A stretch of DNA of 64,000 bases from an uncultured Bryobacteraceae bacterium (GCA_937924525.1 CALDSU010000009.1:1-64000); one strand, 5' to 3'. Shown: positions 8,557-17,974, counted from the stretch's first letter. Translations and numbers: made by a program. The notes: generated from the letters alone by a model not told the origin.

Positions 8557-9612
8557 ATGCTGCTCATCGACGCCCACCTGGACCTGGCCTGGAACGCGGT
8601 GAACTGGAACCGCGACCTGCGCCGCCCGGTTTCTGAGATCCGCCTGGCGGAAGCCGGAATGAATGAGAAAGGCCGGCAGGCTGGAACGGTGGCCTTCCCC
8701 GAGATGCGGAGAGGCGAAGTGGCTGTCGCGCTGGCCACCGTGCTGGCGCGCAGCAATCCTCGCGGCCAAACGATCCTGGACTTCCGGAATCAGGAGATCG
8801 CCTACGCGAGCGCGCAGGGACAGCTTGCCTATTACCGCGTGCTGGAGAGCCTGGGGACGATCCGGCTGCTGCGCGACGCTGCGGCCATGGATGCGTGTCT
8901 GGCGGGCTGGGGGGCGGATCCCGCCGCCGCGCCTTTTGGGTTCATCCTCAGCATGGAAGGCGCGGATCCGATCGTCTGGCCCGGGCAGGCGCGCGAGTGG
9001 TGGGACGCCGGCCTGCGCGTGGTTGGCCTGGCGCACTACGGTCCCGGCGCTTACGCGCACGGCACGGCCTCCGAGGGCGGGTTGACCGCCCAGGGCCGCG
9101 AGTTGCTCGCCCTGATGCACGAATTGGGCATGGTGCTGGATGTCACCCACCTGGCCGATGAAAGCTTTTTCGAAGCGCTCGACCGGTTCCCCGGGCCGGT
9201 GCTGGCCAGCCACAACATGTGCCGCGCGATTACCCCCGGCGTGCGCCAGTTCAGCGACGAGCAGATCCGGCTCCTGATCGAGCGCGACGCCGTGATCGGC
9301 GCGGCGTTCGACGCCTGGATGGTGGTGCCCGGCTGGGAGCGTGGCGCGGACGTGAACCCGCCGTGCTTTCTTCGCCACGCGGTGGACCACATCGACCACA
9401 TCTGCCAGTTGGCGGGCAGCGCGCGGCACTGCGCAATCGGCTCCGATTTGGATGGCGGCTTTGGCGCCGAGCAAACCCCGCGCGACCTGGACACGATCGC
9501 CGATCTGCAAAACCTGGCGCCCATCCTCCGGGAGCGGGGCTACTCCCCCGAAGACATCGAGGGGATCTTCCACGGAAACTGGCGGCGGTTCTTCCGGCGG
9601 GCGCTGGCGTAA
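8557..9612 (+). CDS. Membrane dipeptidase family (M19) peptidase
   Basis: 351 residues. A zinc-dependent dipeptidase of the renal-dipeptidase/amidohydrolase type. Metal and active-site regions are visible: IDAHLDLAWN at the N-terminus (HxD), SMEGAD (bridging Glu), ASHNMCR (His) and IGSDLDGG (Asp). ATG 8557 is chosen because the HxD motif begins five residues in, typical of cytoplasmic members. A weak TACAAT box lies at 8539-8544. Convergent with the gspF-like gene. Substrate could be L-D or D-D dipeptides. Confidence 0.88.
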   Translation: MLLIDAHLDLAWNAVNWNRDLRRPVSEIRLAEAGMNEKGRQAGTVAFPEMRRGEVAVALATVLARSNPRGQTILDFRNQEIAYASAQGQLAYYRVLESLGTIRLLRDAAAMDACLAGWGADPAAAPFGFILSMEGADPIVWPGQAREWWDAGLRVVGLAHYGPGAYAHGTASEGGLTAQGRELLALMHELGMVLDVTHLADESFFEALDRFPGPVLASHNMCRAITPGVRQFSDEQIRLLIERDAVIGAAFDAWMVVPGWERGADVNPPCFLRHAVDHIDHICQLAGSARHCAIGSDLDGGFGAEQTPRDLDTIADLQNLAPILRERGYSPEDIEGIFHGNWRRFFRRALA

Positions 9613-9637
9613 AACGGCCGGGCGCCGCCCGCCCGGC
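9611..9637 (-). terminator. Intrinsic terminator between convergent genes
   Basis: Perfect 8-bp stem (9617-9624 with 9630-9637) and a 5-base loop. On the minus strand it is followed by CGTTTTA. It lies between the dipeptidase stop and the gspF-like stop, overlapping the very end of the latter, and could serve the minus-strand unit. Confidence 0.55.
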
Positions 9638-9638
9638 G

Positions 9639-10847
9639 TCACCGGATGTTGTCCGCCAGCGAGAAGATCGGCAGGTAGAGCGACACCAGCACGAACGCCA
9701 CAAAGATGCCCATGAAGATCATGATGGCCGGCTCGATCAGCGAGAGCGTGGCGGTCATGCGAGTGTTGACGTCCTCTTCGTAGAACTCCGCCACGGAGTT
9801 CAGCATGGCGGGCAGCGCGCCGGTGGATTCGCCCACTTCGATCATGTCGATGGAGAGCGGCGGGAACAGGCCGGTGCTCTTCAAGGCGGACGACAGCGGC
9901 TGGCCCTCGCGCACCAGCTTGCCGGCCTTCTCGAGAGCTTTTTGCAGGATGGCGGTGCCCAGCGATTCGCCCGCGGTGTCCAGTCCCTGGACGAGCGGGA
10001 TGCCGCCGGTGAGCAGCGTGCTCAGCACACGCGAAAACTGGGCCACCTGATACTTGATCCAGATTTCGCCAACGACGGGCGTCCGCATCAGCGTCCGATC
10101 CCAGAGTTGCTGTCCGGCGGACGTCTTCAACCAAAGGCGCAGCGCCACCACCGCACCCATCAGGACGGCGACGCCCACCACGATGTACGCCTTGGCCGTG
10201 GTGCCCACGGCGATCAACGCCTGGGTCATCGCGGGTAATTCGGCCGACATGTTCTTGTACAGTTCGGCAAAATTGGGCACCACATAGGTCACCAGAAAGA
10301 CGATCAGCAGCAGGGTCAGCCCGATCAGCACCGCCGGGTACAGCAGCGAAACCAGGACTTTTTTCTTCACCGCCAGCGCCAGCTTCTGGTAAGTGATGTA
10401 ACGGTCCATCACCTCGACCAGGGAGCCGGACTTTTCTCCCGCCATGACCGTGGTGATGTAGATCTTCGGGAAGATTCCCTGCATCCGAAATGCGTCGGAG
10501 AGCAGCGTGCCGTTCTTCACTTCATCCCGCACCGCCTTGATGTAGCGGCCGAGGTGGGCGTCGGTCAGGCGGTCCGCCAGCAGGTCGAGTCCTTTGAGAA
10601 TCGGCAGCCCGGCGCGAATCAGCGTCACGAACTGCTGATTGAAGATCAGGAACTTTTCGAGATTGAGTTTCTTGGCGCCGCCAAACAGGCCCGTGGCGGC
10701 CAGCGCGCCTGCGCGAGGCTTGATCCAGTAGACCAGGTAGCCCTGCGCGGCGTACTTGTCGCGCAATTCACTCTCCGAAGCCGCATTGAACGTCCGCTGA
10801 AGGATCTGGCCGCGCGGGTCGGCGTACTTCATTACCCATTCCGGCAT
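9639..10847 (-). CDS. Type II secretion / type IV pilus inner-membrane platform protein (GspF/PilC family)
   Basis: 402 residues. Two T2SSF domains are present, at about 75-200 and 275-395. Each begins with an FxxxFxTLxxAGLPxxxxL-type stretch and ends in hydrophobic membrane helices (LLYPAVLIGLTLLLIVFL and IMIFMGIFVAFVLVSLYL). The platform protein coordinates the assembly ATPase and pseudopilin insertion. ATG 10847 lies two bases from the lolA stop, so the pair is co-transcribed. No other secretion or pilus gene is adjacent, so this is an orphan platform gene in this window. Confidence 0.9.
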   Translation of the reverse strand: MPEWVMKYADPRGQILQRTFNAASESELRDKYAAQGYLVYWIKPRAGALAATGLFGGAKKLNLEKFLIFNQQFVTLIRAGLPILKGLDLLADRLTDAHLGRYIKAVRDEVKNGTLLSDAFRMQGIFPKIYITTVMAGEKSGSLVEVMDRYITYQKLALAVKKKVLVSLLYPAVLIGLTLLLIVFLVTYVVPNFAELYKNMSAELPAMTQALIAVGTTAKAYIVVGVAVLMGAVVALRLWLKTSAGQQLWDRTLMRTPVVGEIWIKYQVAQFSRVLSTLLTGGIPLVQGLDTAGESLGTAILQKALEKAGKLVREGQPLSSALKSTGLFPPLSIDMIEVGESTGALPAMLNSVAEFYEEDVNTRMTATLSLIEPAIMIFMGIFVAFVLVSLYLPIFSLADNIR

Positions 10848-10849
10848 GT

Positions 10850-11479
10850 CTACTCGACCTCCTCGGCCACCGGGACGCCAGGCGGCGGAGTGAAGACGAA
10901 AAGCCGGGACTCCAGCGGCGGGTTCATCTTCTCGCCTTGAAACCGGAACTCGAGCGTGGAGCGGTCCTGGCCATAGACACGCAGCACTTGGATTTCTGAG
11001 CGGGGCGTCACCAGCATCTCGATGTGCGTGTAGGCAAGGTCTTTGCGCTCCGGCACGGCTTTCACCCAGGTGTTTTCGCCCTCCGACCGCGACTCGAACC
11101 GTGAGAAATCCCGGGCGAAGTCGATGCGTCCGAGCAGGAATCCCAAAGGCGCGTGCAGATCGGCGCTGTCCTTCATGGGGCGCTTCTGAGCGCGCTGCGA
11201 GGCGGGCGAATACAGGTAGAAGAACTTTCCGTCGGTGACAAACTGTTTGCCCGGTGGCTGCGAGTAGTCCCACCGCATCCGGCCGGGCTTGCGGAGGTAC
11301 AGCGTACCCGCTTCCTGCTGGCGGGCGCGTCCCGGAGCCGAGTAGGTCTCCTCAAACTGCGCGGTGAGCGTGGTGACGCGGTTGTAGCGCCGCTCAACAC
11401 CGGCCAGGAGTTGCATGACGTTGACCGGGGCGGCGGCCAGGGATGCGGCGCAAAACAGGCAGGCGGCCAAACGCTTCAC
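10850..11479 (-). CDS. lolA: Outer-membrane lipoprotein carrier LolA family protein
   Basis: 209 residues from GTG 11479, chosen because a signal peptide begins there (KRLAACLFCAASLAAAP). The mature part has the LolA pattern: LTAQFEETY, GTLYLRKPGRMRWDYSQPPGKQFVTDG and LGFLLGRIDF, with D-R-S-T-L-E-F-R-F near the end. The periplasmic carrier takes lipoproteins from LolCDE to the outer membrane. The upstream DNA is the 3' end of a decayed group II intron, about 60 bases away, so the native promoter may have been displaced. Confidence 0.85.
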   Translation of the reverse strand: MKRLAACLFCAASLAAAPVNVMQLLAGVERRYNRVTTLTAQFEETYSAPGRARQQEAGTLYLRKPGRMRWDYSQPPGKQFVTDGKFFYLYSPASQRAQKRPMKDSADLHAPLGFLLGRIDFARDFSRFESRSEGENTWVKAVPERKDLAYTHIEMLVTPRSEIQVLRVYGQDRSTLEFRFQGEKMNPPLESRLFVFTPPPGVPVAEEVE

Positions 11480-11541
11480 ACTGAGGTAGACGCAAAAACC
11501 GGGCGGGGCGTTGAGATTCGGTTGGCGAGGCGAACCAGCCA

Positions 11542-12124
11542 ATCGACATAGGTAGGCGGTCGCCCGCTTTCCCTGTCACACCACCGTACATGCGGGTCCG
11601 CATATGGCTGTCCTACCGCTCGCTTCTGCTGGTTTACCTTGAGTTTGAGCTTCTTGGCGATGAATCGCGTAACGCTCTCCATCACCCGTTCCCCGGCCCT
11701 TCGGCTGCGAACGTAGATGTTACTGTCGTCCGCATACCGCGCGAACCGAAGACCTCTCCGCTCCAACTCCCGGTCCAACTCGTCGAGCACGATGTTCGAC
11801 AACAGGGGTGATAACGGCCCGCCTTGCGGCGTCCCCTCATCCACCGGACTCACCAGCCCGCCTTCCATCACCCCGGCTTTCAAGAACGCCCGAATCAGCT
11901 TCCGCATCCGCTTGTCGCCGATCCTTGCCGCGATTCTCGCCATCAGGCTGTCGTGGTTCACCCGGTCGAAGAACTTCTCCAGATCCACCACCCAGCGGTA
12001 GCCTTCGGCGATATACTGCTGCGCCTGTTCCACCGCCTGATGCGCCGACCGCCCGGGCCGAAACCCGTAGCTGTGTTCGAAAAACGTCCGGTCACCCCCG
12101 AGCTGTCGAACATGCTCGGCACAC
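11542..12124 (-). mobile_element. Internally deleted group II intron remnant next to a terminator
   Basis: On the minus strand the element begins with GTGTG at 12124, fitting the GUGYG 5' intron consensus, directly after the T-rich tail of a terminator hairpin. It continues through a partial reverse transcriptase. It ends with a domain-V-like hairpin (11581-11609: AGCCATATGCGG, a short loop, then CGCATGTACGGT), a domain-VI-like stem and a terminal CTATGTCGAT near 11542. Most of domains I-III, the N-terminal RT and the thumb/maturase part are missing. Insertion behind a terminator is the habit of class C introns; the class call is inference. Confidence 0.7.
11612..12120 (-). pseudogene. Group II intron reverse transcriptase fragment
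   Basis: The frame encodes RT palm motifs in order: FEHSYGFRPGRSAHQAV, WVVDLEKFFDRVNHD (first catalytic Asp), TPQGGPLSPLLSN, and RYADDSNIYVRS (the YADD box). It ends at KLKVNQQK. About 100 residues before FRPGRS and the thumb/X domain after NQQK are absent. After KRAV the frame runs directly into intron domain V. The segment around the first Asp appears two residues shorter than the usual DLDLEKFFD form. It cannot encode a working maturase. Confidence 0.85.
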
Positions 12125-12156
12125 AAAAGAAACAGGCGGCTGTTGAGCCGCCTGTT
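12121..12156 (-). terminator. Strong intrinsic terminator downstream of the rel-side genes
   Basis: Perfect 11-bp stem (12131-12141 with 12146-12156) with a GTTG/CAAC loop, followed on the minus strand by TTCTTTTG. It lies 30 bases after the stop of the 141-residue hypothetical gene. The group II intron remnant begins right behind its T tract. Confidence 0.85.
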
Positions 12157-12186
12157 TTGCTTTCCACGGTTCTCTGGAGCGGAACG

Positions 12187-12612
12187 CTATTCGCCGAGCT
12201 CTTCGCGCAGGTCCGGGGGAATCGGAGGCGGCGGCGGGGGAGGGCCGACCTTGTCCATCCAGCGCCGCGCGAGCGTTTCGGCCTTCCCGTCCAGCGACAC
12301 CTTCTCCCGGTGCGTTTCCTCCCCTCCCACCAGGAAAACGGCCACAAAACCTTCCGCCGTCGGCCGCAACTCCAGGCGGTGCTCCCGGGCCTCCAGCCGC
12401 AGCGTTCCTCCCAGCCAGAAGATGTGCACTTTGGTGCGGTACCCGTGGCCGATCCGCGTCGCCGCGGATAGCAATTCCCCGGCGAAACGGCTGCCGCGCA
12501 AGTTCTCGACGGCCACCGGAGCACTGCGATTTTTGCGCGGAGCGAGCCGCTCTCGGCCTTCCCGCGCTTCCAGATTCTTCAGCGTGTTCTCGAGGTTGTC
12601 GCTAAAACTCAT
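12187..12612 (-). CDS. Conserved hypothetical protein with proline-rich tail
   Basis: 141 residues from ATG 12612. It has an N-terminal charged helical stretch (DNLENTLKNLEARE), a middle beta-rich part (VHIFWLGGTLRLEAREHRLELRP) and a C-terminus with a seven-proline run followed by IPPDLREELGE. No family recognised. It follows the DUF971 gene with 29 bases between them and is closed by a strong terminator, so it belongs to the rel/DUF971 transcript. Cytoplasmic by lack of signal. Confidence 0.6.
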   Translation of the reverse strand: MSFSDNLENTLKNLEAREGRERLAPRKNRSAPVAVENLRGSRFAGELLSAATRIGHGYRTKVHIFWLGGTLRLEAREHRLELRPTAEGFVAVFLVGGEETHREKVSLDGKAETLARRWMDKVGPPPPPPPIPPDLREELGE

Positions 12613-12641
12613 GTCCGGGAGATTTTCTGAATGATCGCAAA

Positions 12642-13016
12642 TTATTGGATCGCCGCCGTAGCCGGCGGCTGGCAAGCCGCGCAGGGGCAGATGCGGCGCA
12701 GGTGCTCGAACGAATAGATGCCGGTGCGGTGACCGTCGTTCCATACGATCCGGATCGCGTATGCGCCCACCGGCTCCACTTGTTCCATCTTCAGCGCGGG
12801 CTGATAAAGCTGAAACGGCGACGGGTTGACCGGAGGCGCCTGCGGCGGCGTGCCGTGAGCGCCCGTGCACGTGGCGCAGGGACAATGATGCCGCAGATAG
12901 CGGAGACCGTACTCGCTCCGATGCCCGTCCTTCCAGTCGATGACTACCCCCTTCGACTTGGAAATAGAAATGTGCTCCGGATCCGAGGCCGCGGGCGTTT
13001 TCAGAGGAGTATCCAT
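12642..13016 (-). CDS. DUF971 (gamma-butyrobetaine-hydroxylase N-domain-like) protein
   Basis: 124 residues. The DUF971 fold motifs are VIDWKDGHRSEYGLRYLRHHCPCATC near residues 25-50 and IRIVWNDGHRTGIYSFEHLRRICPCAAC near 88-115. The two cysteine clusters (CPCATC and CPCAAC) suggest metal or Fe-S binding. DUF971 proteins have been linked to Fe-S carrier and flagellar/chaperone contexts in other bacteria, but the function here is not known. It lies 26 bases downstream of rel. Confidence 0.8.
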   Translation of the reverse strand: MDTPLKTPAASDPEHISISKSKGVVIDWKDGHRSEYGLRYLRHHCPCATCTGAHGTPPQAPPVNPSPFQLYQPALKMEQVEPVGAYAIRIVWNDGHRTGIYSFEHLRRICPCAACQPPATAAIQ

Positions 13017-13042
13017 AGCTGGTTAGATACACGGGCAGGGAT

Positions 13043-15259
13043 TCAGGACGCGCGCTCCACATCCCGCACGCCGCTAAGTCTGCGCATGGCGTTGATCAGC
13101 TTCTCAAGCTGTTTTTTGTCCCTCACATCCACCGTCATTTCGATCACCGCCCCGTCGCCGGATTCCGTGTCGGTGTGCGCCTCCAGGTTCCGGATATTGG
13201 TGTTCTCGTGGGACAGGATGGAGGTCAACTGATTGAGCAGTCCGGGCTGATCGGCGGTGTGCACGGTCAGCTTCACGGGAAAAGCGTCGGCCGCCGAGCG
13301 GGTCCAGTCCACGTCGATCTTCCGTTCGGGCTCGTAAAGCAGCTTCTGCACGTTCGGACAATTTCGCGAGTGGACGGCGACTCCCTTTCCGCGCGTGATA
13401 TAGCCGATGATGGCTTCTCCCCGGATGGGATTGCAGCAGCCCGCCCGGTAGATCAGCAGATCGTCGAGGCCTTTCACCTGAATGGCGAAGTCCGCCTCTG
13501 AGACGTGCAGCGCTCCCCCGGCGGAGGGCGTCCCCGCTTCCGCCGTCGGCTTTTCCGGCGGCGTTTCCGCAGGCGCCAATCCCGGCGCCGCCTTCTGGAG
13601 GATCTGCCGGGGCGAGAATCTACCGTAGCCCAGCGCCGCGTACAGGTCTTCCATTTTGGAACACCCGTACTCGCCCGCGATTTCCTCGAACACCTGGCGG
13701 GGAATCTTGGCAAGCTGGACCCCAAGCCTGCGGGCTTCCTTTTCCAGGTACTTCTGGCCGATTTCCACGGCTTGGGCGCGAGCCGCCGAGTTGATCACCT
13801 GCCGGATTTTATTCCGCGCCCGGGAGGTCTTGACGATCGACAGCCAGTCCTTGGAGGGCTGGTGATTGGGCTGCGTCAGGATCTCGACGATATCGCCGTT
13901 CTTTAGCGCATAACGCAGCGTGACGATGCGGCCGTTCACCTTGGCTCCGACGCAGGTGTTGCCGATGTCGGAGTGAATGGCGTAGGCGAAATCGATGGGG
14001 GTAGCGTTGCGCGGCAGGACGATGACGCGCCCCCGGGGGGTAAAGGTGTAAACCTCCTCGGGATACAGGTCCACCTTCAGGGTCGACATGAAGTCCCCCG
14101 GATCCTGCATCTCCCGCTGCCATTCCACGAGTTGCCGCAGCCAGGCGATCCGTTGATCGTCCTCCGCCGGCCCCTGCTTGCCTTCCTTGTACTTCCAGTG
14201 AGCCGCGATTCCCTCCTCGGCCACGCGGTGCATCTGTTCCGTCCGGATCTGGACTTCAAAGGGCTGCCCGTGGGGTCCGATCACCGAGGTGTGCAGCGAC
14301 TGGTACAGATTCGGCCTTGGGATGGCGATGAAGTCCTTGATGCGCCCCGGGATCGGGTGCCATTCGTTGTGAATCACGCCCAGAGCGGCGTAGCAGTTCT
14401 TCAGCGAGTCGGTCAGAATGCGCAGCGCCAGCAGGTCGTACACCTGGTCGACGCTGATGCGCTGGCGCTTCAGCTTCTGATACACCGAATACGCCCGTTT
14501 GACGCGCGCCTCCACCCGGGCGGGGATTCCCTCGCGGCGCAGTTCCGCCTCCACCTTCTGTCGGATCGCCTGTAAAGTTTCCTCGTTGGTGTGCTTGCGG
14601 GTCTCGATTTCCCGGGTGATCTCGGCGTAGGCCTCCGGTTCCAGATAGCGAAAGGCCAAGTCCTCCAGTTCCCCGCGCATCTTACCCATCCCCAGGCGAT
14701 TGGCCACGGGAGCGTAGATGTCCAGGGTCTCGCGCGCCACCCGTTGCTGCGCCTCCGGCTTGAGGTAGCCCAGCGTACGCATATTGTGCAGCCGGTCCGC
14801 CAGCTTAACCAGAATGACGCGGATGTCGCTGACCATCGCCAGCAGCATCTTGCGGTAGGTTTCCGCCTGACGGTCCTCGGCGGAATGGAAATCGAGTTTG
14901 CTGATCTTGGTGACGCCATCCACCACCCGCGCGACTTCCTCGCCGAACTCCCTGCGTAAATCGGCGAAAGTGACGGAGGTGTCCTCAATCACGTCGTGCA
15001 GCAGCGCGGCCTGGATCGAGACTCCGTCCATCCGCATGTCGGCGAGGATATTCGCGACCGAGAGGGGGTGGACCATATACGGCTCGCCCGATCTCCTTTT
15101 CTGCTCGAGGTGCAGGTCGCTGGCGAAGCGATAGGCCTTTTCGATCTGGTCGACTTCCTCCGCCGAACGCGCTTCGCGCACCTTGCGGCGCAACTCCTCC
15201 ATGAGGGCCTCACAAGTGGAGGACTCATCGAGCGACGGCAGCGGGGAGACGGTCTCCAT
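13043..15259 (-). CDS. rel: Bifunctional (p)ppGpp synthetase/hydrolase Rel/SpoT
   Basis: 738 residues from ATG 15259. The order is: HD hydrolase domain with ALLHDVIEDT (HD at residues 88-89) and LADRLHNMRT; synthetase domain with RIKDFIAIPRPNLYQSLHT; TGS domain with YTFTPRGRVIVLPRNATPIDFAYAIH; zinc-finger-like helical region with GCCNPI; and a C-terminal ACT domain. Both catalytic halves look intact, so it probably both makes and degrades the alarmone. It opens the transcript that includes the DUF971 gene, just behind the terminator of the TPR operon. Confidence 0.95.
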   Translation of the reverse strand: METVSPLPSLDESSTCEALMEELRRKVREARSAEEVDQIEKAYRFASDLHLEQKRRSGEPYMVHPLSVANILADMRMDGVSIQAALLHDVIEDTSVTFADLRREFGEEVARVVDGVTKISKLDFHSAEDRQAETYRKMLLAMVSDIRVILVKLADRLHNMRTLGYLKPEAQQRVARETLDIYAPVANRLGMGKMRGELEDLAFRYLEPEAYAEITREIETRKHTNEETLQAIRQKVEAELRREGIPARVEARVKRAYSVYQKLKRQRISVDQVYDLLALRILTDSLKNCYAALGVIHNEWHPIPGRIKDFIAIPRPNLYQSLHTSVIGPHGQPFEVQIRTEQMHRVAEEGIAAHWKYKEGKQGPAEDDQRIAWLRQLVEWQREMQDPGDFMSTLKVDLYPEEVYTFTPRGRVIVLPRNATPIDFAYAIHSDIGNTCVGAKVNGRIVTLRYALKNGDIVEILTQPNHQPSKDWLSIVKTSRARNKIRQVINSAARAQAVEIGQKYLEKEARRLGVQLAKIPRQVFEEIAGEYGCSKMEDLYAALGYGRFSPRQILQKAAPGLAPAETPPEKPTAEAGTPSAGGALHVSEADFAIQVKGLDDLLIYRAGCCNPIRGEAIIGYITRGKGVAVHSRNCPNVQKLLYEPERKIDVDWTRSAADAFPVKLTVHTADQPGLLNQLTSILSHENTNIRNLEAHTDTESGDGAVIEMTVDVRDKKQLEKLINAMRRLSGVRDVERAS

Positions 15260-15305
15260 GACGAAACGGACTTCTATTTTTAGTATCCCGCAGCAGCAGA
15301 GCGCC

Positions 15306-15350
15306 AAAGAAAAAGAACGCAGCCTCCGGCAGGCTGCGCCGGCGGCTGCG
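15306..15350 (-). terminator. Terminator closing the tgt-to-TPR operon
   Basis: On the minus strand CGCAGCC and GGCTGCG arms (15344-15350 or 15332-15338 pairing with 15318-15324) form a stem followed by TTCTTTTTCTTT. It lies just after the TPR lipoprotein stop and before the rel start. Confidence 0.8.
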
Positions 15351-15370
15351 TCCCAGGAAGGCAAACAGGA

Positions 15371-16186
15371 CTATTTCGATTCTTCCATCACGATGCCGCC
15401 ATGGGTCTCCTGCCGCTCCGCCTTGATCTTCTTGGTCTGGAGCGCTTTTTGGACCCAGTTGTCGGCGATCTCAATTTCCTTCTTGTACTCCTCGGGAGTA
15501 TCGACCAAGTCCGCGCGATAGCGGATCAGCAGGTTCATGTACGCCATGGCTTCGTCGTACTCTGGGTCGATCTCCAGCGCCTTCTTCATGTTCTCGATGC
15601 CCTCGTCGAGCATGGGAAGGTACTTGGCGCGAAGCTCCTCGCGGACCTTCTTGTCCTTCAGCGGGCCAGGATCCTCCGGCTGCATCCCCATCTTGTTGCG
15701 AGCTTCGCGGTCTGGCTGAAGCCACTTGGTCCACGCGATCACCCCCATGGTGTAGTACGCTTCCTTACTCTTGGGGTTGATCGCCACCAGCTTCTTGTTC
15801 CATTCCATGGCTTCGTCGAACTTCTTCTGGTTGAAATACAGCGAAGCAATGGACGCTGTCGCCAGCTCGTTTTTCGGATCCAGTTCGAGAACCCGCTGGA
15901 ACGTCTTGAAGGCGTTCTCCGCCATCCTGAGGTTCTCTTCGGATTCCGCGCCCGGAATGTACTGGCTCATGTAGGTGGAAGCCAGGTAGAGGTGCGTGGT
16001 GGCGAAGTTCGGATCCAGCTCCACGGCCCGCTGGAAATAGGTCACCGCTTCCGGATAACGCGCCTGCTTATATGCCTGCACGCCCTTGTTCAGGTTGTCC
16101 CGCGCCTTCAACTGATTGCAGCCGGTCGACGCCAGCCCCGCCAGCGCGAGCGCGGCCAAAGTGAGGGTTGCCGTCCGGTTCGTCAC
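15371..16186 (-). CDS. TPR-repeat lipoprotein
   Basis: 271 residues. The signal peptide ends in a lipobox LASTGC, so the protein is probably lipid-anchored. At least four TPR units follow: AVTYFQRAVELDPNFATTHLYLA; AFKTFQRVLELDPKNELA; AMEWNKKLVAINPKSKEAYYTMG; and IENMKKALEIDPEYDEAMAYMN. It overlaps the second exbD by four bases. It is the last gene of the tgt-yajC-secDF-tonB-exbBDD unit, consistent with an envelope scaffolding role for the Ton motor or an exporter. Confidence 0.85.
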   Translation of the reverse strand: MTNRTATLTLAALALAGLASTGCNQLKARDNLNKGVQAYKQARYPEAVTYFQRAVELDPNFATTHLYLASTYMSQYIPGAESEENLRMAENAFKTFQRVLELDPKNELATASIASLYFNQKKFDEAMEWNKKLVAINPKSKEAYYTMGVIAWTKWLQPDREARNKMGMQPEDPGPLKDKKVREELRAKYLPMLDEGIENMKKALEIDPEYDEAMAYMNLLIRYRADLVDTPEEYKKEIEIADNWVQKALQTKKIKAERQETHGGIVMEESK

Positions 16187-16611
16187 TGGCCAGCCTCCAT
16201 CTCGGGCGTCATCAAGCCGACCTTGTCCAGACCGACCCCTTTGGCGACGTCGATCGCCTTCGCTACCGTCTCAAACTCCAGTTCGCCGTCGCCCTTGACG
16301 AACACCACCCGCTCGGCGCGCGTCTTGAAGATCTCTTCCAGGCGCTTGCCCATCGTGTCGAGCGTCGTGGGCTCGGTGTTAATCAACATCGACTTGTCGC
16401 GGTTGATGATGATCACCACGGTGCGCTGATCCGACTCGGACTGCTGCTGGTTCGGGGGCGGCGGCTGCGGAACCAGCGCCTCAAGCCCCTTTGGCGTAAG
16501 CGGCGTGATGACCATGAAGATGATGATCAACACCAGCAGCACGTCAATCATCGGCGTCACGTTAATATCGACCATGGGGCCGCCCTTCTTGCCCCCCACT
16601 TGCATGCCCAT
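16183..16611 (-). CDS. exbD: ExbD/TolR-family proton-channel subunit (second copy)
   Basis: 142 residues. One N-terminal membrane helix (VTPMIDVLLVLIIIFMVITPL), with the conserved Asp at its start, carries the proton pathway. A periplasmic domain follows, ending in a D-K-V-G-L-M-T-P segment. It is preceded by another exbD of different sequence and followed by an overlapping TPR lipoprotein gene. Paired ExbD paralogues next to one ExbB are common in Acidobacteria and Bacteroidetes-like Ton systems. Confidence 0.9.
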   Translation of the reverse strand: MGMQVGGKKGGPMVDINVTPMIDVLLVLIIIFMVITPLTPKGLEALVPQPPPPNQQQSESDQRTVVIIINRDKSMLINTEPTTLDTMGKRLEEIFKTRAERVVFVKGDGELEFETVAKAIDVAKGVGLDKVGLMTPEMEAGQ

Positions 16612-16652
16612 AATGAGAACTCCTTCCTGTCCGGACGCTCCGGCAGCGGCGA

Positions 16653-17126
<474 letters not shown>

Positions 17127-17236
17127 ATTGCCTCCGCCAGTCGCGTCCGCCTGCGGCGTTGCGGGCATCCCTTGGGGAGGGATGCCCGCGGCGCCCGGAA
17201 CTCAACTCGCAAAACCGGCCTGGCCGGCCGGCGCTG

Positions 17237-17974
17237 CTACTTGCGCGCCGCCTGCCGCTGTTGATTGCGCTTGATGAAGTAGTCGATCAACTCCGAGCTC
17301 GAGTTGTCCATCTCGACCGTGAACGCCTCGATGCGGTTGGTGAAGTAGTTAAACATCCAGACTGCGGGAATCGCGACGAACAGACCGATGGCCGTGGCGA
17401 CCAGCGCTTCCGAAATACCGCCAGCCACCGCGCCCAGACCGGTCGACTTCTGCGTCGAAATGCCCTTGAACGCATTGATGATGCCGACGACCGTGCCGAA
17501 CAGGCCGACGAACACCGCCGTGGACCCGATGGTCGCCAGGCTCGAGACGCCGCGTTTGAGTTCGGCCAGCACAATGGCTTCGGCGCGTTCCAGGGCCCGC
17601 TTGGACGCCTCGATTTCTTCACCAGGTATGTCGCCACTCATCTGGTGGGCTTGAAATTCCTGAAGTCCCGCCACCACCACTTTGGCCAAGTGGCTCTTCT
17701 TGAAGCGGTCGGCGATCTTGACTGCCTCGTCCAGACGGCCTTCCCGCAGCGCGCCGGCCACCGCCGGGGCGAACGCGCGCGACTGCGACCGGGCGGCGCT
17801 GTAAGCCAGCATACGGTCAATCATCACGCCAATGGACCAAGCCGACATCAGGAACATGATGATGACGACTGCTTTGGCAAGGAAGCCCATCTGGTTCCAG
17901 AGAGAGCGCACGTCCCATGCGACCTCTTCCTGGAGCAGAAACAGAATCGACCACAGATGCATCTGTAGCAGCAT
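17237..17974 (-). CDS. exbB: MotA/TolQ/ExbB proton-channel protein
   Basis: 245 residues with three membrane helices: about 30-50 (AVVIIMFLMSAWSIGVMI), 145-170 (LATIGSTAVFVGLFGTVVGIINAF) and 185-210 (GGISEALVATAIGLFVAIPAVWMF). GLFGTVVGI and EALVATAIGLFVAIPA are the family signatures. It has a GGAGAT Shine-Dalgarno site before ATG 17974. It lies between tonB and two exbD genes in one unit. Confidence 0.93.
   Translation of the reverse strand: MLLQMHLWSILFLLQEEVAWDVRSLWNQMGFLAKAVVIIMFLMSAWSIGVMIDRMLAYSAARSQSRAFAPAVAGALREGRLDEAVKIADRFKKSHLAKVVVAGLQEFQAHQMSGDIPGEEIEASKRALERAEAIVLAELKRGVSSLATIGSTAVFVGLFGTVVGIINAFKGISTQKSTGLGAVAGGISEALVATAIGLFVAIPAVWMFNYFTNRIEAFTVEMDNSSSELIDYFIKRNQQRQAARK

Noticed and set aside
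8062-10134. Very long minus-strand open frame (1015 codons) across 7087-10134.
   Set aside because: It joins the DUF4380-like gene, the dioxygenase stump and antisense of the dipeptidase; only the first two parts have protein-like content.
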